From: Macrothele yani
Lineage: Eukaryota; Arthropoda; Arachnida; Araneae; Macrothelidae
Reading direction: 5' to 3'
NCBI GenBank assembly: GCA_039090855.1
Contig: CM077005.1
Location: forward strand, 16,841,921 to 16,905,920
Length of the DNA: 64,000 nt
The notes beneath the pieces are model-generated. The model did no database searches, was not told the origin of the DNA, and saw only the letters and a program-made list of their open reading frames with translations. Shown one piece after another: positions 24,496 to 34,949 of the stretch (position 1 is its first letter; the number at the start of each line of letters is the position of its first letter). Both the position numbers and the translations under genes were made by a program.

Positions 24496-25726
24496 ATACA
24501 GCGTATGTGCGTACATCTATATTCTGCAACTCTGGTGATCATGTGATCTTCATAAAATATTTTATGCTTTTTTAGTTTTGCGGCACATTTTCGGTTTCAT
24601 ATGCAAGTAAGAAAACCTCTCACTAGCCACGAGCAGCAAAGGAACGAGGCAAAATTCACACAAAATTTTCTTTACCCCCTTTTTTTTTCCTGGCATGGAA
24701 ATTGGGTGCACAATACCACACCTGGTGCCATGCCCATATCAATCTATGAATCAAAGATCAACAGTATGGGTTTCTGTTAACTAAGATATGCATGATGTTT
24801 GACATTTGCCCTAAATGAGAGTTCATCTTGCTCATCCCAATGTGCCGAGCCTTTTCACTAGTGGTTGTATTGTTTGAGTAAGCTTGATGGTCAGCTCTAG
24901 ATGGCAAAAGAACACATCACTGACTTTAAGGAAGAGAAGAGTGGGAGAGGGTGGAGTGGCTTCGTAGCTTAACTGCAGTAGTGCTGCTATTACGTTTGGC
25001 ATCTCCTTACCTTCATTTTCCTCCAGTGGAACATATGGTAGGAGCACCCAACCTGCAGCAATGTACACATGTTCCAAACACCTTACACCATTCCTCAGTC
25101 GGACTTATGGCTCTTAGCGAGAGATTTAGTGAATAACATTCCTAAATAATAAAATGGCTAGGAAGAAAGAGAACAAGGACTAAACAGCAGGCAGCACTAA
25201 AAAAAAAAAAAAAAAGTCTTTTTTTTTTTTTTTTCAATTTCAAGTGGGGAGGGGAGATAGTTTGGGAAATTGAACCATTCTAGTTGGCAGTCACCTGTCA
25301 AGATTGTCATTTTTTCATAGAACAGTGCATTACCTTGCTAGATACATTTCACTGTATTCAACATTACAACTGTCAAAACTATGTTCATCAGACAGAAATT
25401 ATGTTCTGAAAATTCATGTACGTTGTAGGAAAAGCAGGCTAGTTACATTAAGAAATTTTAGAAACACAGAAGCCCTAGCTTAGGTCTTGATTGCCTGAAA
25501 ACAATCTGAGTGAGACTGATTGCCAGATTTAGATTCCAAGTTCTTTGTTACAGATGTTACCAAACAATAGGAGTGATTTTCAAATGATGGGGATAAAATA
25601 AGGACTGCTGGTATTGCAGTTTGAAGAGGCAGATGTTTCAATGCTCCCATGAAGTCGTGAAGCTCTTTTGTTCAAGAGAGGAGCACAATTTTTTCAGTTT
25701 TCTTCCTGAGAGAGAGACTGAAATAC
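24496..25726. other. Non-coding interval with exon-like frame
   Basis: No supported gene. On the minus strand an open frame ending at 25011 (HVYIAAGWVLLPYVPLEENE) runs into a strong donor-like GTAAGGAGA, but no good acceptor was seen. An A tract and T tract at about 25199-25234 form a hairpin. Confidence 0.45.
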
Positions 25727-25862
25727 CTGTGAAAGCCAGTAATGCTAAGGAAAAATTAAGTCCACCTTGCGTACCATCCTTTTTGCACTCAGCCAGACAT
25801 TTAGTAGTGCTACAAAATGTGCTGCCAATGTCAACTGTGGTAAACTTTTCTTGCACATTAAG
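25727..25862 (-). CDS. Candidate exon of unknown gene
   Basis: On the minus strand GTAGCCTTTTTTATGCAG, acceptor-like, precedes 25862, and ACAG then GTATTTCAG, donor-like, follows 25727. The 136 bp between are open for 45 codons, with a peptide containing NVQEKFTTVDIGSTF and LNFSLALLAFT. I do not recognise it. The splice signals are reasonable, but such combinations occur by chance. Confidence 0.2.
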
Positions 25863-25989
25863 CTGCATAAAAAAGGCTACTTTATCAGACCCTTGGTTGG
25901 AAACATGTTTTCCCTGACTTCTACTCTTCAAAAGAAATTGGTTTAAAAAGTGTTTTCTAACTTAAAACCACCAGTGTGTGTCTCATCTA

Positions 25990-26270
25990 CTAAAAAATTC
26001 GTCAATCGACATCCAGATTCATTAGCACCTAATGAACACAGGTTCACACTGGATGTTGTTTCTCTGTTTCTTTCTGTGTCATTGTTTGATTCTCATATGC
26101 TTCTAGTTCATGAACTCAAAGACCTGAAACATATCTGTAGCACTCTTACGAAGGACCTGTATGATCGCCTGCACACAACAATTGCCACTTTGGTTACAAA
26201 AATAAATTTCATCTCCAACAACAAGGAGTTCTTACAGAATCTTCACAGTCACCCCCTTGAAACATGTTGA
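25990..26270 (+). pseudogene. Penelope-like reverse transcriptase relic
   Basis: The plus-strand frame contains STKKFVNRHPDSLAPNEH and then FTLDVVSLFLSVSL. The second part resembles the FDVVSLFPSIP motif A of Penelope-like RTs. It continues with IATLVTKINFISNNKEFLQ, which aligns in style with the segment before RT motif B. The rest of the RT is absent. The resemblance is clear at DVVSLF and weak elsewhere. The better preserved element at 29506-32552 carries the related SFDVVSLYPSIPV. Confidence 0.55.
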
Positions 26271-26495
26271 AAATGCTAGTGATTTAATACTCTATAATGT
26301 GCACTCAATAACACTTTGTGCATTGATCTCAAATGACTACTAACGAATTAACTAAAATTTTCCAACTCTCTGAACGGAAGACTGAAAAGAGAGAGTACTT
26401 ACCACCATTCATTAAGTAATCCAAATTTATTTACATTAAACAGAAGTCGTCGCTCTTTCCATGTCTATAAGTGAGTCATGGAAAAATTTGCATGG

Positions 26496-26572
26496 GCTGC
26501 CACCGGGAATCGAACCCAGGGTCTTCCAGTTACGCGCCGGATATGCTTCCACTGCACTACAGCGGCCTCGAA
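26496..26572 (-). repeat. tRNA-like sequence (SINE head or tRNA pseudogene), type 2
   Basis: On the minus strand there is an A-box-like TAGTGCAGTGG and B box GGTTCGATTCC. The anticodon stem TCCGG/CTGGA encloses loop CGCGTAA (anticodon would be CGT, but position 33 is G instead of U). The acceptor stem pairs imperfectly. The body that follows differs from the main SINE family, so this is a second tRNA-derived repeat or a decayed tRNA gene. Confidence 0.6.
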
Positions 26573-26844
26573 TTTCTCCAGACTCGCATACACTAACTGC
26601 CAAGCCAATTGGCAGATTGCCTCTTGGAGCCCCGCACAATGCTGGGGATTCACCAAAGATGGTAAGCAGCAACTGAACAATATTTCGCTGCAATTGTTTA
26701 CAGGTAATCAAGATCCAAGCTAGGACAAAAGCACTTCTGTGTTTCTAAAATTTCTTTATATAATTAACGTGCTTTTCTTATAACCTACATTTATCTGTTT
26801 TATGTGTATTGCATTCATCCTATTTCTGAAAGTTCATATAAAAC

Positions 26845-27066
26845 ATATATGCAAACTTTGAAGATGACAATCCATTTTTTGGTGTAAATATGGCAAGGAT
26901 GGTAAGCCACATAATATCCGAAAACGTGAAAATTTTGTCGTCCTGGAGCGGGAATCGAACCCGCGTCTCCCAGATAGTGCCCAGGTATGCTAACCACTAC
27001 ACCACTCAGAACGACGAAATTTTCAAGTTTTTAAATGGATTGCCATCTTCAAAATTTGTATTGTAT
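26845..27066 (-). repeat. Inverted repeat with a tRNA-like sequence in its loop
   Basis: The arms at about 26845-26945 and 27005-27066 are inverse copies (TTTGAAGATGACAATCCATTT and its near-complement). Between them, at 26938-27014 on the minus strand, lies a tRNA-like fold. Its 7-bp acceptor stem (TCGTTCT/AGGACGA) has one G-U pair, with A box GGTGTAGTGG and B box GGTTCGATTCC. The anticodon loop GCACTAT lacks U33, so function as a tRNA is doubtful. Confidence 0.6.
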
Positions 27067-27137
27067 GGTGTAATCCTGTATTTAACTTAATTTGCATTAT
27101 GTCTCAAAAACTGTCACTCAGCTATGATGAGGGACAC

Positions 27138-27983
27138 CAGGGGTGCAGAAAATTTTCAGGGCCCAATATTTCCCCAGAACACAATTTTTTTTTTGTACGA
27201 AATTTTCCCCAAAACTGTAGCGGATTTTTATACAAGTTTAAGCGATTGTTAGAGTATATGTAGATGATTAAGAACTATCCTTAAAGCGTACTACTTAAAC
27301 ATTTGATAAAAAAAACCTATTTTTTCCAATGAATAAAGACGTTGTCACCAAGAAATGGGTGACTAGAGTTGTCACCAAGAAATGGCAGCCTTCCCATCTC
27401 TTTGTGAAGGTTGTCAATCACCTTTGACGTCTTATAAACCTTAAGACAAGATGCTGAAGAAAACCATGTGAAATGGTATCTTCCACAATGGAAATGCCTG
27501 TCCAAGGATTTTTGTAAAAGTCACGAAGCCTTATGAACAAGGGGATCCATTCCAAGAAATGAAGACTTCATTAAAAAGGGTGTCGAACTGGATGTTCCGA
27601 TTGTGTAGGTGGTTGCCAATTACAGATCCAACTGATTCACAAACAGCTTCACTACAGATTTTTAAACAATTTTCGGAAACGTTTATTAGCGTGACTAGTG
27701 GTTGCATTGTACTTGTTACGCCACGCAATCTCCGCCTTGGCATTAGCAAAGTCGTTTGGGCTCGGTGAATCGTCTGCCAGTGGCAGTCGGCAGTATGCCA
27801 CTGCGTCATATAGTCTTGTATTCAAAATGATTACCTGATTACCATGCAGTACATTACTCTTATCTTTCACGTTATATTCGTTGTTAATAAGCAAATTTTT
27901 CATTTTATTATTACTATTATTATTTTACCCCAGAGCTGCCTTAATTTACCCCGAACCTCGTTCACACATATTCTGCACCCCTG
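27138..27983 (-). mobile_element. Internally deleted hAT element
   Basis: Ends CAGGGGTGCAGAA and its complement TTCTGCACCCCTG bound 846 bp. The flanks AGGGACAC (27130-27137) and GAGGACAC (27984-27991) look like a worn 8-bp target duplication. Inside, the minus strand retains pieces of a hAT transposase: SEAVCESVGSVIGNHLHNRN and FDTLFNEVFISWNG at about 27550-27660, and HFHCGRYHFTWFSSAS near 27450-27500. These resemble the ZNF862-like hAT family also seen at 3270-4150. Catalytic regions are absent. Confidence 0.7.
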
Positions 27984-28101
27984 GAGGACACAAGACCAAA
28001 CTTTTTTCACAATTTTAAAACAATAACATGTTTCCATTACAATGAAAATAACTGAATTGTCTGCAATCATTCTCTTATTTTTAGCCTTTTTATTTTTTAT
28101 A

Positions 28102-29464
28102 CCGTATTTACTCGAATTTAATGTGCACCTTACTTCTCAGCTATGAAAATGCGTATTTTTTCTTAATACTCATATACTAAGACTCAAGAAAACTTGAAAG
28201 AAATACAAACTTATGAAATATGGCAATTCTTGAATTTATTTAAATTCCACATTATTCCAAATTATGCATTGCTCACAGACATCTCTCCATCTACATCCTC
28301 AGATATTTCACTGCACGAATCTTCATTGCTGCTGTCGGCTGGGATTTCACTGCTGGATTGTTCAAAGATAGCGTCATCTTCAGTGCCATCCATCGCATTG
28401 GAAATGCTGCACTTCAGAAAAGACTGCTTAACTAAGTTATTAGGAATGAACTCCCAGGCATCTACAATCCACTGTGCTACTACAGAGAATGGAGGTTTTT
28501 TTTAACACATCTAGTTTTTGTCAGGTCTGTCTCCCGATGTAAGCCAAACATTATATTGTGATAGAATTGTTGCTTTAGAAGACCTATTTATGCAGACATC
28601 AAGGGGCTGAAGTTGAGAAGTCATTCCTCCAGGTACAACTAGATCAGTTCTGTTTTCAACAAACCTGGTTTTCACCGAGTTGGTTACATGCCCCTTGAAT
28701 GAACCCAATACGAGCATGGACCACAGTCACCTGGTCGTCGAAACCACACTTTTTGAAGCCAGTCCTTTACCAGTTCTTCGGTCATCCAGCCATTTTCTTG
28801 AACTGACATGAATTTTCTGAGAAAAAGTCTCTTTATTCGAAAATGTTTTTTTCTTGAAAATAACATACGGTGGTAGCTTGTTCCCATCGGTGGTAATGGA
28901 AAGCATGACCGTCATTCGGAGCTTTTTGTTTCCTGTTGTTAGCACTTTAACTTGCTTTGCACCAATACTTTCTACAGTGTAATTTGATGGCATATCAAAA
29001 TACAATGGTGTTTGGTCAGCATTCCCATCTGGCTTAAAACATGGTGCCCTTGCTTTCTTACTGATATGACGTACTTGAGAAACTAACTTTTCTTCACAGT
29101 CAGATAGCATTGTCTGACATATTGAAGTATGCCACCTCAGAGAAAATCCTTTTCTTTTCATAAAATGGCAATCCTCTTGAAGCAGTGAACCTTACACTGG
29201 ATCCAGTTCACAATAAATTTCTCTTGCTTTTGCCTGAAGAATTTCTACAGTAACAGGAAAACCTGATGCATGCTGCTGCTTCATGAAATGATCTAGACAA
29301 TCGTCAATCTCGGGAAATCTACTCATCTTGGGTCCCGAGAACGTCTTTCTTGTTTTGAAGCACTGCTTTTTCTTTTGCTTCCTCAAAAGCCTTACATTCA
29401 CTTCTGAAACTTCATACTCCCTAAAACAAGCACCATTGTAATTTTTCTCTGGATACACCACCAC
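28102..29464 (-). pseudogene. pogo/Tigger-type transposase, broken
   Basis: A TA and the end CCGTATTTACTCGAATTTAA at 28102 mark the 3' end. Reading leftward from 29464 the minus strand has RFPEIDDCLDHFMKQQHASG, then FMKRKGFSLRWHTSICQTML (CENP-B-like DNA-binding region). The DDE core follows: GNADQTPLYFDMPSNY carries the first aspartate, WMTEELVKDWLQKVW follows, and SQLQPLDVCIN carries the third. The second aspartate position reads MLVLGSFKGH, glycine where aspartate is expected. The C-terminus (VAQWIVDAWEFIPNNLVKQS, MDGTEDD) is typical of the family. Several frameshifts break it. The 5' end is interrupted near 29500 by the Penelope-like element. Confidence 0.85.
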
Positions 29465-29505
29465 CTGCAGTTTAAACTTTGCTAGATAATGCTGTCATTT
29501 AGAAC

Positions 29506-29958
29506 ATTCAAGTCCGCTACTCCTATGTGGGACGATAAAGAAATTAGCTACCTACTCTACCCCTAAAGGTACAGCCATTCGGGAAACCTTGGAAATCATT
29601 ACCAACAGCGATGCTTGCAATGATTGCGCCTCATTCGAGTTGCCACGAATTTGGAACCAATTCTTCAAGTAAAGCCTCTGCCTACCAGGATACCGCGCGT
29701 GCAACCAACGTGATGCGTCATATCTTTAAATGAATATAACGTCGTATCTATTGTTGTCAAGTCAAGTTTCCGCATTCAAATTGTTAATGCGTTCTATTTT
29801 TCAGTTGCAGTTTCTGTCTAACTTCCTTGAAAAAGCCATCAGGTTGATGCGCGAAAGCTTGGAAACGCTAATGTGTCTACTTTCTACGCCAATAAATCGG
29901 ACCACTAGTACAGTGTTACTATTTACTACTTAATTGGTGTACTGTTCCTTGTTATCAG
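29506..29958 (+). repeat. Left pseudo-LTR of the Penelope-like element
   Basis: Begins ATTCAAGTCCGCTACTCC and ends CCTTGTTATCAG. It encodes the last part of the GIY-YIG protein (to about 29671) and then 3' untranslated sequence. At 29827-29859 it has TTGAAAAA, a CATCA-GGT-TGATG hairpin and GAAAGCT, a hammerhead-like motif. It differs from the right copy by a two-base gap near 29534 and a six-base insertion near 29926. Confidence 0.9.
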
Positions 29959-29982
29959 TTTGTTTTTGCTATTCTCCGAGCA

Positions 29983-31957
29983 ATGTGGAACACCTACAAA
30001 CTTTTTAGACGTCTTCGACTTAAACTGGAGAAGGAACGCTCCCACCTGGACTTTTTAACTGCCTGCAAAACATCGGGCCTAATCACAAAGTTCCTCAACT
30101 TTAAATCAACAGTTAAGGGATCCTGGTTCGACAGTAAAAAGGATAAATTTCTTCGTCAGACCCTGTCACGTATAGTGAACTTGAAAAGAAAGGAGGTCAT
30201 GTCATTGGAGACCAAGTGCTACACCCTGTATATGAAATTACACGGATTGTGCGACCCGATCACCTTCAACATATTTCATATTGACCCTCCGTGTAGATAT
30301 GTTAGTTGAAAAAATAGAATCATCCTTGTCCTCCACACACAACAAAAAACTGGATTACTTGAGTTCCTCTCAGACTCCTAAAGCTAAAGATTTCGCCATT
30401 CCATTCATCAATATTTCCAGCCGGACCCTTTCCCAAGATGAAACAAAAGTTTTGGAACTTGAACCAAAGTACTGCTTCCGAACGAGATCGAACCCAAAAA
30501 GCGTCGTTTCCGAATTCGAAAGTGTAATATCACGAGTTCCAAACTACTCAAAAGATGAACTACGCCAGCTATGTTCTTCTAAATTAAGATCTTGGTACGA
30601 TCCTACTAACATGTCTAATAAATTTATAATTCCGATGCCAGCTTCGATCCTTAGAAATGACCCGTCCATAATGTTGACTCTAACGGACAAATCTGGCCAA
30701 ATAGCAGTTATGGACGCAGCGGACTACAATAAAAAACTTGAAGATTTTATTGCTGACTCTGGTTCTATAGCCCTTCAAAGGAACCCTCTAAATTCTTGGA
30801 TTGCGCAGGTACAAAGAGCGGCCCGGTTACCCGCTATTCCAGAAGATCTCAGAAAAGCCGCCAGACTACCACCAGGACCTCAGATCCCAAAGCTCTTCGG
30901 AAGATTCTAGCACCATAAGCCGGGAAACCCACTGAGATCCATCGTATCCAGAAAGTCTGCACCAACGTACCAATTAGAGAAAGCACTATCCAATTTCCTG
31001 CGTAGTTTTCTTCCTGAATCAAACTTTGTAATAAATTCCACTCTGGATTTTATAACGAAAGCCAAGCAACTCACTGTTCTACCAGGTGACATTATCGGCA
31101 GCTTCGACGTGGTTTCCCTTTACCCTTCAATCCCCGTTCCGGAAGACGTCAGAACATTAAAGGAGGCCGTATCAAATTCAGCATTTTATATGCAGGAGTC
31201 ATGCCTCGGCATCTTCAAATTAATAGACTTGGTCACTAATACTAGCTTCTAAAATTTCCAAGGACAAGTATATAAACAGAATAATGGCGCTCTGATGGGA
31301 TCCTCACTTTCACCCGTCCTTGCAGAAGCAATACTTCGTCCAATTGAATGGAATATATTTTCCAGCATTACCCCAAGGCCTACCACTTGTATGGCCTCAC
31401 GGAAAAGACTCTTCCAATGTTCCTTGATAAAATCAATTATATGCATCCAACGATCAATTTCACGATGGAGCTTGAACACAACAACGCTTTACCTTATCAG
31501 GATGTTCTTTTGAGAAAATCGCCTGACAACCGCCTCGGTACACAAGTCTACTACAAACCCGCGTCTGTCCACAACCTGATGCTCCGCAGCTCTTTCTGTC
31601 CCACAGAATACAAAACAGCTATCTTCAGTTCTCGAATTCGAAGAGCCTTCGCCGTTTCCTCCGATACCCATTCTAGACAACACGAAATTGAAAGCGTCAT
31701 CAAGTTAGCCACTGATGCAGGATATTCGTTGAATCAGATGCATAAATTTATCCAAAAAGCCAGGGTCAAACATTCTAATCTTCCTGTGCCGCAGATACGT
31801 TATTTAGGCTCAATTCCCTACATACCAAATGTGTCTTACAAACTCAAAAACGCTCTGAAGAAGATGAACTATGTCGTCGGCATCAGGTCTCTTGCATCTT
31901 TATATACTATGCTAAAGGGAAGTAGTGAAAAACCACCTCTCTCTCCTGCGAAGCAGG
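29983..31957 (+). pseudogene. Penelope-like reverse transcriptase
   Basis: An N-terminal region (from 29983, MWNTYKLFRRLRLKLEKERS) leads after a frameshift near 30290 into one long frame. After a stop at 30908 this reads HHKPGNPLRSIVSRKSAP (RT fingers), then IIGSFDVVSLYPSIPVPE with the motif A aspartate. After a second stop at 31250 it reads VYKQNNGALMGSSLSPVLAE (motif B). A frameshift near 31360 follows, and the expected RYVDD box is missing between KAYHLYGL and TEKTLPMFLDKINYM. The thumb continues normally (FTMELEHNNALPYQDVLLRK, GTQVYYKPASVHN). Losing the YVDD box removes catalytic aspartates, so it cannot be active. Confidence 0.88.
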
Positions 31958-32273
31958 TGTTTATGCGATCCCCCTACAGTATCCGGACGGCTTTAAACGT
32001 TACTACATTGGAATGACCAAGCGTTCGTTTGGAGTCAGAGTCAACGAACATAAAAGAAGCATAAAATACGGTAAAGTAGCCACGGCTCTATCCAGAGAAG
32101 TGAAATTCAAGTCCGCTACTCCTATGTGGGACGATATAAAGAAATTAGCTACCTACTCTACCCCTAAAGGTACAGCCATTCGGGAAACCTTGGAAATCAT
32201 TACCAACAGCGATGCTTGCAATGATTGCACCTCATTCGAGTTGCCACGAATTTGGAACCAATTCTTCAAGTAA
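31958..32273 (+). pseudogene. GIY-YIG endonuclease domain of the Penelope-like element
   Basis: After a frameshift from the RT frame, the sequence reads VYAIPLQYPDG and RYYIGMTKRSFGVRVNEHKR, ending IWNQFFK at the stop. The paired VYAIP and YYIG words, followed by R and an E/H-containing helix, match the GIY-YIG nuclease domain that nicks target DNA in Penelope-like retrotransposition. It would be fused to the RT in an intact element. Confidence 0.85.
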
Positions 32274-32552
32274 AGCCTCTGCCTACCAGTACACCGCACG
32301 TGCAACCAACGTGATGCGTCATATCTTTAAATGAATATAACGTCGTATCTATTGTTGTCAAGTCAAGTTTCCGCATTCAAATTGTTAATGCGTTCTATTT
32401 TTCAGTTGCAGTTTCTGTCTAACTTCCTTGAAAAAGCCATCAGGTTGATGCGCGAAAGCTTGGAAACGCTAATGTGTCTACTTTCTACGCCAATAAATCG
32501 GACCACTAGTACAGTGTTACTATTTAATTGGTGTACTGTTCCTTGTTATCAG
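32105..32552 (+). repeat. Right pseudo-LTR of the Penelope-like element
   Basis: Near-identical partner of 29506-29958. It includes the end of the GIY-YIG coding region and the 3' untranslated region, and it repeats the hammerhead-like motif at 32428-32460. Confidence 0.9.
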
Positions 32553-34397
32553 CTTGGACAGAGGTTAATGTTCATGATTGCACTCCTGTTCTCAAGGCAA
32601 ATATTTTGAAAATTTCCACACACCAATTATGGTGAAACAAGGTTTTGTGGACAGTGATTGCACCATTCTAAGTGTTAGTTCCACTTCATATGAATCAACT
32701 GCAGTATGGTCATTTCTTGTTCACACCACCATAACAAGTTAATTCAAAACACATACATGTGAAATAATACAGTTGCATACAGTGAATTTGCTCTGAATCA
32801 CCCATGCATTGTAGTCCTGCAATTTTATAACATCAGAAACAGTTTCAGTTAAAATGTTTACTGTATATTCTGAATTGCAGGCTCAGAAACACTGGTAACA
32901 TTTTGAATTACACAACCTGACAATTTATTTTCCTCATGAATTTATTTTCAAAATAAAAACTATATATAAAAATTATGACACTGAGAATAATGAAAAATAG
33001 CATACAGATAGACAATAATGCCAAAAAAAAAAAAAAAAAAGTGTCACCATTCACCTAACGACATGTGAAGATATTTTCTGGCCTGCATCTGATGAGATGT
33101 TGAAACACATCCTGAGAGGCATGTCAAGATGTACATCATTTAATGCAGCACTTGTGAATTGAAGAGAAATGCAACCATCCTCAAGAGCTTGTTCCAGGTT
33201 ATACCAATGATTCAAATAATGAGTTCTTAAGATTCATCCATTCATGCTTGGGTACATTAGTAGCATGGTGCACGGCTGCTGTAAAACATCATTACTTGCT
33301 AGAAACATGATGCGCAGAGTACAAATGACCAAATAATCTGCAATCATGTGATAGCTCTTACCATGCATTCAAGTAGCCTTCAGTTTCCACCAGAGGGCTT
33401 CAAGAACCACTAAAGACAATTCCCCATACTATTATGTTATTATCACCAACTTTGAAGGTCTGCTGCATTACACATGCACGGACGAAAAATGCAACCACCC
33501 TCAAGAGCTCGTTCCAAATTATACCAATAAACTGGAATGAGCTCTTGAGGAGACAAGTTTATTAGGTTAATACGTCTAGTGCAGATCCTTGCTATGCTTT
33601 TTCCCAGACGAGAAACCTTTCATCCATGTGATGCAGCAATTACCCAGATACAGCAGACCAATGTACTTTTACACCAGTCATGAACATCTCAGTGTCAATA
33701 CTCTTGACACAAAGCCAGCCACAGTTCATATAGCAGTGAGAACAAGACAGTGAAGCAACTGCCTCATGTATGCCAAATGTTGCAGAGTATGATGCAATGT
33801 CTGTGATTGGAAAGCTACTTTTTAAAAGTATCATGGTACTGCTACAACTACATTCTTCAAAAAGGAGCTTGCTACAGCTACTTCTTGTGAAAAGTAACTA
33901 CTTTCACTACTTCTAAACGTTTAAGTTTAGTATAAACATGCAAATTCTGAGGACGGTCGTTCTATGCATAGACCTGCCAACCTTCAAGGAAAAAAAAAAA
34001 ATGTGTAAAAATATTTCAGAAGATATTTCAGCGATATATTCAATTGACTAATTTATCGAACATATTGATTAAACGCATCAAACGTATCAATAAGAAGCCA
34101 ACTTACCATGCAAATTATTTGTAGGTTTTAATCAATTTCATGCATGCTGTAATTAAGATATTTGGCACTACTTCATGTTTACAGCAATTAAAATACAATT
34201 GATACATAATTACCTCATTAATACGCTATCATTAGGCTAAACAGCAAATGAAAATTTATTATGATATATTTCCGTAACATTTTACTTTCACTTAACTATG
34301 GTTCTGACCTTTGATTTTTGTGCCAACATTAGTTAGAATACCTTTAAAAAATGAAATTTCAATTCTTATGTGAGGATGATATTCTTCATTTTTCTCC

Positions 34398-34453
<56 letters not shown>

Positions 34454-34949
34454 GCAGTCATCGCCAATTCTGATTCTAGACTTTTTATTAGGTTTAAGGT
34501 GCACAAATGGGCAAAAATGTGATCAGATAGATCAGAATACTCAGGCACAGTGGTCCTTGGGGAGACTTATTCACACATCAAAATTGCATTAACCTGGTTT
34601 AACCCCCCGAAATCTGTAAAATAACCATAAAAACAAGCACAATCTTGTAAATTTGATGGGTAAACTGTAAAACTTAGCAGGTATGTATGTGCAGGGGTCA
34701 CGCAACCCATCATTCTTTGCAATTTGTGAAAAAAGAAAATATTGTTTTTGAAAAAAAGAAAATATTGTTTTGGCGATTACTTTTATACCATCCAAACAAA
34801 CACAATCTTTACTTTTTATTTGATTTGGTATTTGAAAAATGAAATTCAAATGCTAGTTACTTTTTTTTTTTTCATTGTTTTCATAATGTGCGAGATGGAA
34901 AGCGATTATGTGAAAAGAGTGAAGTAACCTGACATCATAAGACCTATTA
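32553..34949. other. Non-coding interval with short repeats
   Basis: No gene recognised. A segment of about 60 bp (AATGCAACCATCCTCAAGAG) at about 33168 recurs at about 33487, where it forms a hairpin with 17-bp arms (CTCAAGAGCTCGTTCCA and its near-complement, to about 33553). A (CT)n tract and short poly(A) tracts are present. Confidence 0.6.
34403..34449. repeat. (CT)n microsatellite
   Basis: About 47 bases of uninterrupted CT dinucleotides. Confidence 0.97.

Larger units (their letters stand above)
29506..32552 (+). mobile_element. Penelope-like element with flanking direct repeats
   Basis: Identified by an RT of Penelope type, a GIY-YIG endonuclease at the C-terminus, and near-identical direct repeats at 29506-29958 and 32105-32552. 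The left repeat contains the end of the GIY-YIG coding region, so it is a fragment of a tandem upstream copy (pseudo-LTR arrangement). The two repeats differ at few positions, which points to recent insertion, yet the coding region is damaged. It sits next to the 5' side of the pogo/Tigger remnant. Confidence 0.9.

Noticed and set aside
26436..26723. Four overlapping frames on both strands
   Set aside because: They fall on a tRNA-like repeat whose higher GC keeps all frames open.
28194..28505. Plus-strand 103-codon frame
   Set aside because: It is the antisense shadow of the acidic C-terminus of the pogo/Tigger transposase.
33093..33110. CTGATGAGATGTTGAAAC, superficially a hammerhead core
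   Set aside because: There is no stem II of useful length between the two core halves, and no surrounding repeat supports it.
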